Below, piece by piece: positions 58,846-64,000 of a stretch of DNA of 64,000 bases. Source of the stretch: Eulemur rufifrons (taxonomy: Eukaryota > Chordata > Mammalia > Primates > Lemuridae); NCBI RefSeq assembly GCF_041146395.1, contig NC_091000.1:15266501-15330500 (forward strand), in the 5' to 3' direction. The notes beneath the pieces were generated by a model. The model saw only the letters and a list, made by a program, of their open reading frames with translations, made no database searches and had not been told where the DNA came from. The stretch's first letter is position 1. The number at the start of each line of letters is the position of its first letter. The position numbers and the translations under genes were made by a program.

Positions 58846-59044
58846 TAGAGAACTAGAAATCTAGGTTTTTTTAAAAAAATATATTTACTCGTCTTTCTTT
58901 CATTGAAGAAATTCTTACATATTGCATATAAGTAAGGGTTGTCTTTTTTATGAATTAAAAGGCAAACATCATATAACCTATCAATTTTATTGTAATTCTA
59001 AAAGCTCTTCATAGTCACTACTGAGGAATAAATAAAATATACAT

Positions 59045-59105
59045 TTATTCATTCATTCATTCACTCAGCAAAATTAATGATCACTTACTACTCAGAATTA
59101 TGGAG
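59045..59105 (-). repeat. L2-like end with (ATTC)n, antisense
   Basis: tttattcattcattcattcactcagcaaaattaatgatcacttac resembles a reversed L2 terminus. Confidence 0.5.
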
Positions 59106-59214
59106 ATGGAAAAGCAGTTGATTCCTTTCAGGCATGTCCAGTGACAGGGATGAAGTGGGCAGTCACAGTGAGATGGGGTCTATTAAGGCAAAGCTACGTA
59201 CTTGTGAGTATGTA

Positions 59215-59415
59215 TGTGCATTTTGTGGACACCTATGATGTTCTAGGCCCTTTGCTCATGTATAAGTTCTTATTTGATTTTTCACAACTTCCCTGACTTA
59301 TGCTTTATTATTCCCTTTCTTTTCCAATGAGAAAACTGAGGCTCAGTGAATTAAACTGCTTGAAAAATTAGTACATTCTTCAGGCTCAAGTCTATCTGAT
59401 TTCAAAGCCAATGCC
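59215..59415 (-). repeat. MIR SINE, antisense
   Basis: tgttctaggccctttgctcatg, then ccaatgagaaaactgaggctcagtgaattaaactgc, then caggctcaagtctatctgatttcaaagcc. Confidence 0.85.
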
Positions 59416-59544
59416 TTTTTTTTTTTCCTATGGCACATTCCTAAAAACCACAGCTTTAACTCTCTGTGGGTGGAGAGCATCCAAAACTGATTAAGTTAGA
59501 TAAGTGAGAACAGTAACGATAATTATAATTATATATATTACTTA

Positions 59545-59765
59545 TTGCGTATTGATGCTGTGCCAAGCATCATGGTAGCCTTTTTACAAACAAACTCTAA
59601 TTTTACCCTAAAAATAACTCAAAGATATTGGCATGAGCATTCCCATGTCATGTAAGGGGACAATGAGGCTCATCAAGTTTCAGTAACTTGACCAAGTCAT
59701 GTAGGCAGCAAGAGGCAGAGCCAGGACTTGAAATCCATTATGATGCTTATAAATCTAGGCTCTTA
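59545..59765 (-). repeat. MIR SINE, antisense
   Basis: gatgctgtgccaagcatcatgg, ggacaatgaggctcatcaagtttcagtaacttgaccaagtcatgtaggcagcaagaggcagagccaggacttgaaatcc, ctaggctctta. Separated by about 130 bases from the previous MIR in the same orientation. Confidence 0.85.
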
Positions 59766-60359
59766 ACAACTTTTAAAAAAATGGTTCATCTGGGAGCTTT
59801 TTTTGGCATGAACATGGGCCAGATGAATATAACCTGTTTGATGACAAGTAGACAATGGCCTTCAGCAATGTCAAACCATACTGCATTTCAACACTGAAGT
59901 TTAAAATTTTTTTTTTTTTTCCTGGCTCCATATGGACTCCTGGGCTTTCCATGTCCCTGAAGGTATGTTTTATATCTTATACTTTGTCAGGATAATTCAG
60001 ACAATATTTACCAGTGATCAATCGGTGTGGAAAAAGCCAACTGCTCCCTGTGGGGAACTCTGGAACATTGGTTAGTATAAATATTATCAGCAAGGACCTC
60101 AAAGGCCTCTCATGTTCTTGTTTCTTCAACCAAAATTCATTCATCCATGGACCAATCTGCTCCTAAATTTATAAACAGCTGTCCAGTAATAAACTCACTA
60201 AAATGAATAATATTTTCAAACCATTGGATGCAGTTTCACAAATGCTTGTGTTGTCAACCATTCCATCTCAGCGATGTTTATGAACTGTTAAGGCAACAAA
60301 AGTGGAGAACATTTTTTATAAATGTATGAACATGGTGACTTACGATTCAAGGTTCTGAT
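59766..60359. other. Unique sequence
   Basis: No gene recognised; a T-run near 59908-59922 is unexplained. Confidence 0.4.
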
Positions 60360-60495
60360 CACCCTTTGAGCTCTTAAAACACCTATTTGTCTTTCTGATT
60401 TAGACTGTGTGTCTCTTGAGCCCTGAGAACATATTCTTCATGCCTGGTACAGTGCCAGATTCATCAGTGTTACACAAATAATTAATCTTCATAAT
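60360..60495 (+). repeat. L2-like fragment, sense
   Basis: tgtgtgtctcttgagccctgagaacatattcttc, then gcctggtacagtgccagattcatcag, resembles a diverged L2 3' end. Confidence 0.45.
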
Positions 60496-61439
60496 GAGAG
60501 CTTGCAGAGGTAGACCTGTAATTATTGAAGGGCACCTTGACATCCCAGGGAAGTCTGCTTTGAAAAAATATGTGTGCGTATGTGACAGATAACTGTACAG
60601 TAAGGTAAATCATTTCATGTTTTAGGTCCTCAATTCCTGGTCTAGAAAAGAAAGATGTTGGATGAGGTGCTTAGACTTTGAATGAAAAATTCAGAAGCTA
60701 ATCCATACATAGCCCTTTATAATCTAAAAATTCTTTTAAGTTTAGACAATTACCTTATTTTTCTGGGTTCTATTCACTTTCCTTGATTGTGTTTATTTGT
60801 ATACTATACTCTGGAACCTGACTAGACTCCAGTGTATAATATTGATGTCTTTATGTTTCCTCCCATCTTAGCAGACTAGATATTGAAGAGCAAAAGTAGG
60901 CCAACATCACTGAAAATGTGCCTTATTGTTTAGTAGTGCCAGAGAGTGGAGAAAAAAGGAAGAATAACATTACAGTAAGCCATAATTAAAACAACTTTCC
61001 CCCCCCAAATTTTCTTACAAGATAGCGGTATATTCCAAGACGGTGGGTTAATTCATTTCCACTCAACCCCCTACCTAAGTGTGCCTACTGTGTCTGAGGC
61101 ACTGAGTTGGTATTCCATACTTAGGGCTAATTCAGTCTGAATGGCATTGAAGGGGGCAGAATTAAGAGGAAAACTTCTGGGGCACCTGGTAGAGAGCACG
61201 GGGCTGGTTTTGCAATGGGCAACCTCTTCAGCCAGGGCCAATGCAATGACGTAAATCTCTAGGAGGTAGGTAGAATCTGAAACTGAGAGCAGAGGTTTCG
61301 CACATGAAGAATAAAGTGAACGGAAGGGAAACTTCACTTGTTCACAATGTTATTCAGCCCAGTCTTGATCCAGATTTATGGTGAGCTTCGTCCTTCTTTA
61401 GAAATACGCGGCCTGACATGGTTGGAAAGATCACAGAAT
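60496..61439. other. Unique sequence
   Basis: No repeat or gene recognised. Confidence 0.4.
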
Positions 61440-61640
61440 CAGAATTAAAGCATATCTTTGATAAATCCTAACTCAGTCACTTCTAAGCTATGCAGCCTGT
61501 GCAATACCCTTAATCCATCTGAGCATTAGTTTTCTTAGCTGTAAAACAGAGTTAATAATTCTTGATCTGTTTCATGAAAGAGATAGTTGTGAGAATAAAG
61601 AAATATAAATTAAAATTGTTTGAAAACTTAGGATTATTTA
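61440..61640 (+). repeat. MIR SINE, sense
   Basis: aactcagtcacttctaagctatgcagcctgtgcaatacccttaatccatctgagcattagttttcttagctgtaaaacagagttaataattc, then gttgtgagaataaag. Confidence 0.82.
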
Positions 61641-63400
61641 AATACCAGCTATTATTGCAGATGTTCTTAAGGTTGATATCAAAAAAATCTCCCTGGAATC
61701 CCCTGGGTAGTCAAAAGTTATAACATTTTTCTCCTCTTTAAACTCAGATGTAGCTGAAATGATAAAGGATTATTTTAGATTTGATTTTTGTTCAGGTATT
61801 TAGTCACATGTGTTTGAGCATCTTAAAGACAAAGGAAGGGTAAGATGCTGGTGCAAACTTAGATATTATATTCTGTGTCACTGCAGACTAGAAATAATTA
61901 TTGATGAAATTTTAAAATAAAAATTGCGACCTGAGCACTCTCTGGGGGAGATTAGCAGAGGAAAATGTCTTTGGCTTTTTTGGTCAGTGAAGCATGTGTC
62001 CTTTATGACTTGGTCTGAATCGATACTTTGGACACTGAACCCAGACCCTCCAATGTGTTTATTGAGAATTCATCGTGAAAAGCATACTGCCTTAGGCACT
62101 ATGTGAAAGGGAAAGGAAAAAAGGGTGTTGTGGGTAACAAGGACTTTTATGAGCTTTCTAGAGTTTCAATTAAGCATGCTATAATTCCAAACCAGGCCTT
62201 TATTGTGTTACACAGATGTTATCTTAGGTTCTGGAAGAAGTTTTCCTCCATAACTATAGCTGCCATACTAATTGTGTTAAGATGTCATTTAAATAGCTTC
62301 TGTCAGGGTCATTTCTGGCAGTAGCCCTGGTGAGGAATCAAGGACCCTGCTGTGTTAGTAAGCGCAAAATGTCAGGGAAGCTGAGACGTCTTTCTTACAA
62401 GCAAGGTAAGGGGAGAATATGTATCTCTGCCTACCCAGGGATAAATATTCTAATTTCTTTTCCCATCTTCCTGTCAGGGATAGAATGCTGTGCTGTTTTC
62501 TTCCTCTTCCTCTTTTGACCACACCAGATGGGGGAAGGGAATTTAAGGAAATGCACAGCATAATGGTTGGAGGGAAGATAGAAAAGGATCTAAGTTGAGT
62601 TTAAGTTGGTTTGAACATTGGTGGGATGTGTTAGGCAGTATATAGAGGAAGATGAGAGGAGAGAGGGTAAGAAGGAATTCCAGGGAGGACAGAGGACATG
62701 GAGAAAGAGAAGGCACATGAGAGTGAAAGGGACCAAAACGATAGGGACAAAACACAGACCATTTTGCTTGGGAATTCAGAGCTCACTGGTGTCTGATTAT
62801 TCATTCTCTGCGAATGGTCCAGACCTCTGATTATGTTTTCTGTGAAAGAAATTGAAGTGATGGGTCTCTAATTCATAGAAGGGCCTCTATAGACAAAATC
62901 GTGTTTAGCGTGTGTCCTAGGGAACTAGTCCTTTATTCTGCAAATCTTTACATGCTACAGAAGCATCTCAGTTCCTTCACACTCTCCCTTTATCACCTCT
63001 CTTTTATCAAAATCTGTTCTAAAGCAACGATCTGTGATGCTCCATCACTTTCAGATGAACATGAGTGGTAAGAGTTAAAGTATTACCCTCCCATGGTTTC
63101 TGTTTTCTTTGTTTTGCCTTTTCTTAGGGGGAGACAGATGAATATATTTCATGTTAAAATTTTACGCATTGATACTCTTGGCGCGTAAGAGAACATCCGA
63201 TTGAGAGGGAAAATCCTACGGTAGTGCAGACATGCATTTTGGATTTGCCTTTGGGCAATTGAATTTCCCTGAGGCTTTTCTTTAAATATGGAAAATGGGA
63301 ATAATAATAATTGCTATCTCATAAACATATTTTAAGAATTTCATAAAAGAAGTTTTTTTACACTAGAAATTGTTCAATATATTGTATTATTATCATTCTT
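61641..63400. other. Unique sequence
   Basis: About 1.8 kb. 62050-62110 is weakly L2-like (tgtgtttattgagaattcatcg, taggcactatgtg). No gene recognised. It leads into the CpG-rich block. Confidence 0.4.
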
Positions 63401-63479
63401 ACTCTCCAGCTCATTCTGGGGTTTGCTGTCGAGGGAGCTGTATGTACAAGGAGCAACGCTCAGTGAGACACCAAGTACC

Positions 63480-63840
63480 AAGTGGCCTCTGGCTGCGCCG
63501 GTGCCAGGAGCCCCTCGAGGGCACCCTGGTTACAGCTGCGTTTCTGGCCCGGCCTTTCGCAGGGGGCCCGTGCGAGGATTCTCGCTTCCTCTGCGCGCCC
63601 TTGCACCTGCCATGCTGCACTGAGGAAGTTGCTTGTGGCCCGATTTGCCCTCCCAGCCTCAGCAGAGAAGCTGGAAAAGCGTGGAGGACGATGAAGATTT
63701 CCGGGTTGGGCTTCGAAGAGCAGCCTCTACTTGACAGTCCACCTGTCCAGACAGACAGAAGGTCTGACCGCCAAAGAGACTCCCGGGGTTTGGGGGTCCA
63801 GTAGCGCCCTCTACGGGCCAAAGTGGTCCAATGACCGACA
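63480..63840. promoter_or_regulatory. CpG-rich block, candidate small CpG island
   Basis: I count 21 CpG dinucleotides in 63481-63840, whereas most of the window has only a few per kilobase outside young Alus. The block is GC-rich by eye and is not an Alu or LTR. Vertebrate segments like this are often promoters, first exons or insulators. Open frames cross it on both strands (144 codons at 63370-63804 plus; 163 codons at 63411-63902 minus), but low stop-codon frequency in GC-rich DNA explains them and I recognise no domain, so I annotate no CDS. A strong CTCF-like motif lies at its right edge. Confidence 0.55.
63801..63820 (-). promoter_or_regulatory. CTCF-like binding motif
   Basis: Reading the minus strand gives TGGCCCGTAGAGGGCGCTAC. 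This fits the known CTCF core (TGGCCA-[CG]-[CT]-AG-[AG]-[GT]-GGCGC-[TC]-[AG]) at nearly all informative positions, including AGAGGGCGCTA. CTCF organises chromatin loops and insulators, and motif direction matters for looping. Binding depends on methylation and was not tested. Confidence 0.6.
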
Positions 63841-64000
63841 TAAGTGAAAATTCTTTCTGTGGGCTGGGTGGGAGGAAGGACAGGAGGAGGCGGCAGAAAC
63901 ATGGGGCAGAAGTCGCTTCCTCAATAAAAACAGGGTAAGATTTCAAGTGTTCCAGCCATCTGAAAATCTGAGTGGATCATTCAAAAAGAACTGAGTCAGG
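63841..64000. other. Sequence flanking the CpG-rich block
   Basis: Purine-rich (ggtgggaggaaggacaggaggagg, about 63867-63890). No gene or repeat recognised before the window ends. Confidence 0.4.

Noticed and set aside
63370..63902. Overlapping open frames of 144 codons (plus) and 163 codons (minus) as a new gene
   Set aside because: They lie in GC-rich DNA with few stop codons, overlap on opposite strands, and show no recognisable domain or splice structure.

Overview
The window is nuclear DNA from a primate, most likely a strepsirrhine and probably a lemur. The evidence is its repeats. Two young Alu elements (2990-3325 and 51871-52205) carry an extra A/T-rich block in the middle linker that I associate with strepsirrhine Alus. 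The L1 elements have a G-rich 3' end unlike human L1. MIR, L2, MaLR LTRs, hAT-type and Tc1/mariner-type DNA transposons make up the shared mammalian background.

I find no host protein-coding exon that I can support, and no tRNA, rRNA or snRNA gene. The only long recognisable reading frame is the C-terminal part of L1 ORF2 on the minus strand (10000-11454), which belongs to a 5'-truncated retrotransposon. The other open frames are chance frames or run through LTRs and GC-rich sequence. The window is therefore intergenic or deep intronic, AT-rich over most of its length, and filled by retrotransposition.

Layout. 1-9.8 kb: an old Alu, MaLR LTRs, a young Alu with perfect target-site duplications, an old L1 split by a DNA transposon, and a small polyadenylated retrocopy. 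9.8-14.6 kb: a young minus-strand L1 with apparent 3' transductions, an old L1, and a second young L1 end. 16-25.7 kb: an L2-type repeat split by an Alu monomer, a 5'-inverted L1, a solo LTR abutting a DNA transposon, and a plus-strand L1 end. 26-34 kb: a poly(T)-only insertion with duplicated target site, a free left Alu monomer with a GAA tail, an Alu and MIRs. 35-53.9 kb: MaLR LTRs, MIRs (one inverted pair), hAT-type elements, simple repeats and the second young Alu. 55-62 kb: L2, MIR and an L1 end. 63.4-63.9 kb: a CpG-rich block with a strong CTCF-like motif, the only promoter- or insulator-like segment seen and the best candidate for function.

I see no undescribed multi-gene system. The points worth a second look are the CpG/CTCF block and several unusually clear retrotransposition signatures. 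All family names were assigned by eye from memory of consensus sequences, so subfamily labels are tentative; target-site duplications and coordinates were read directly from the sequence.
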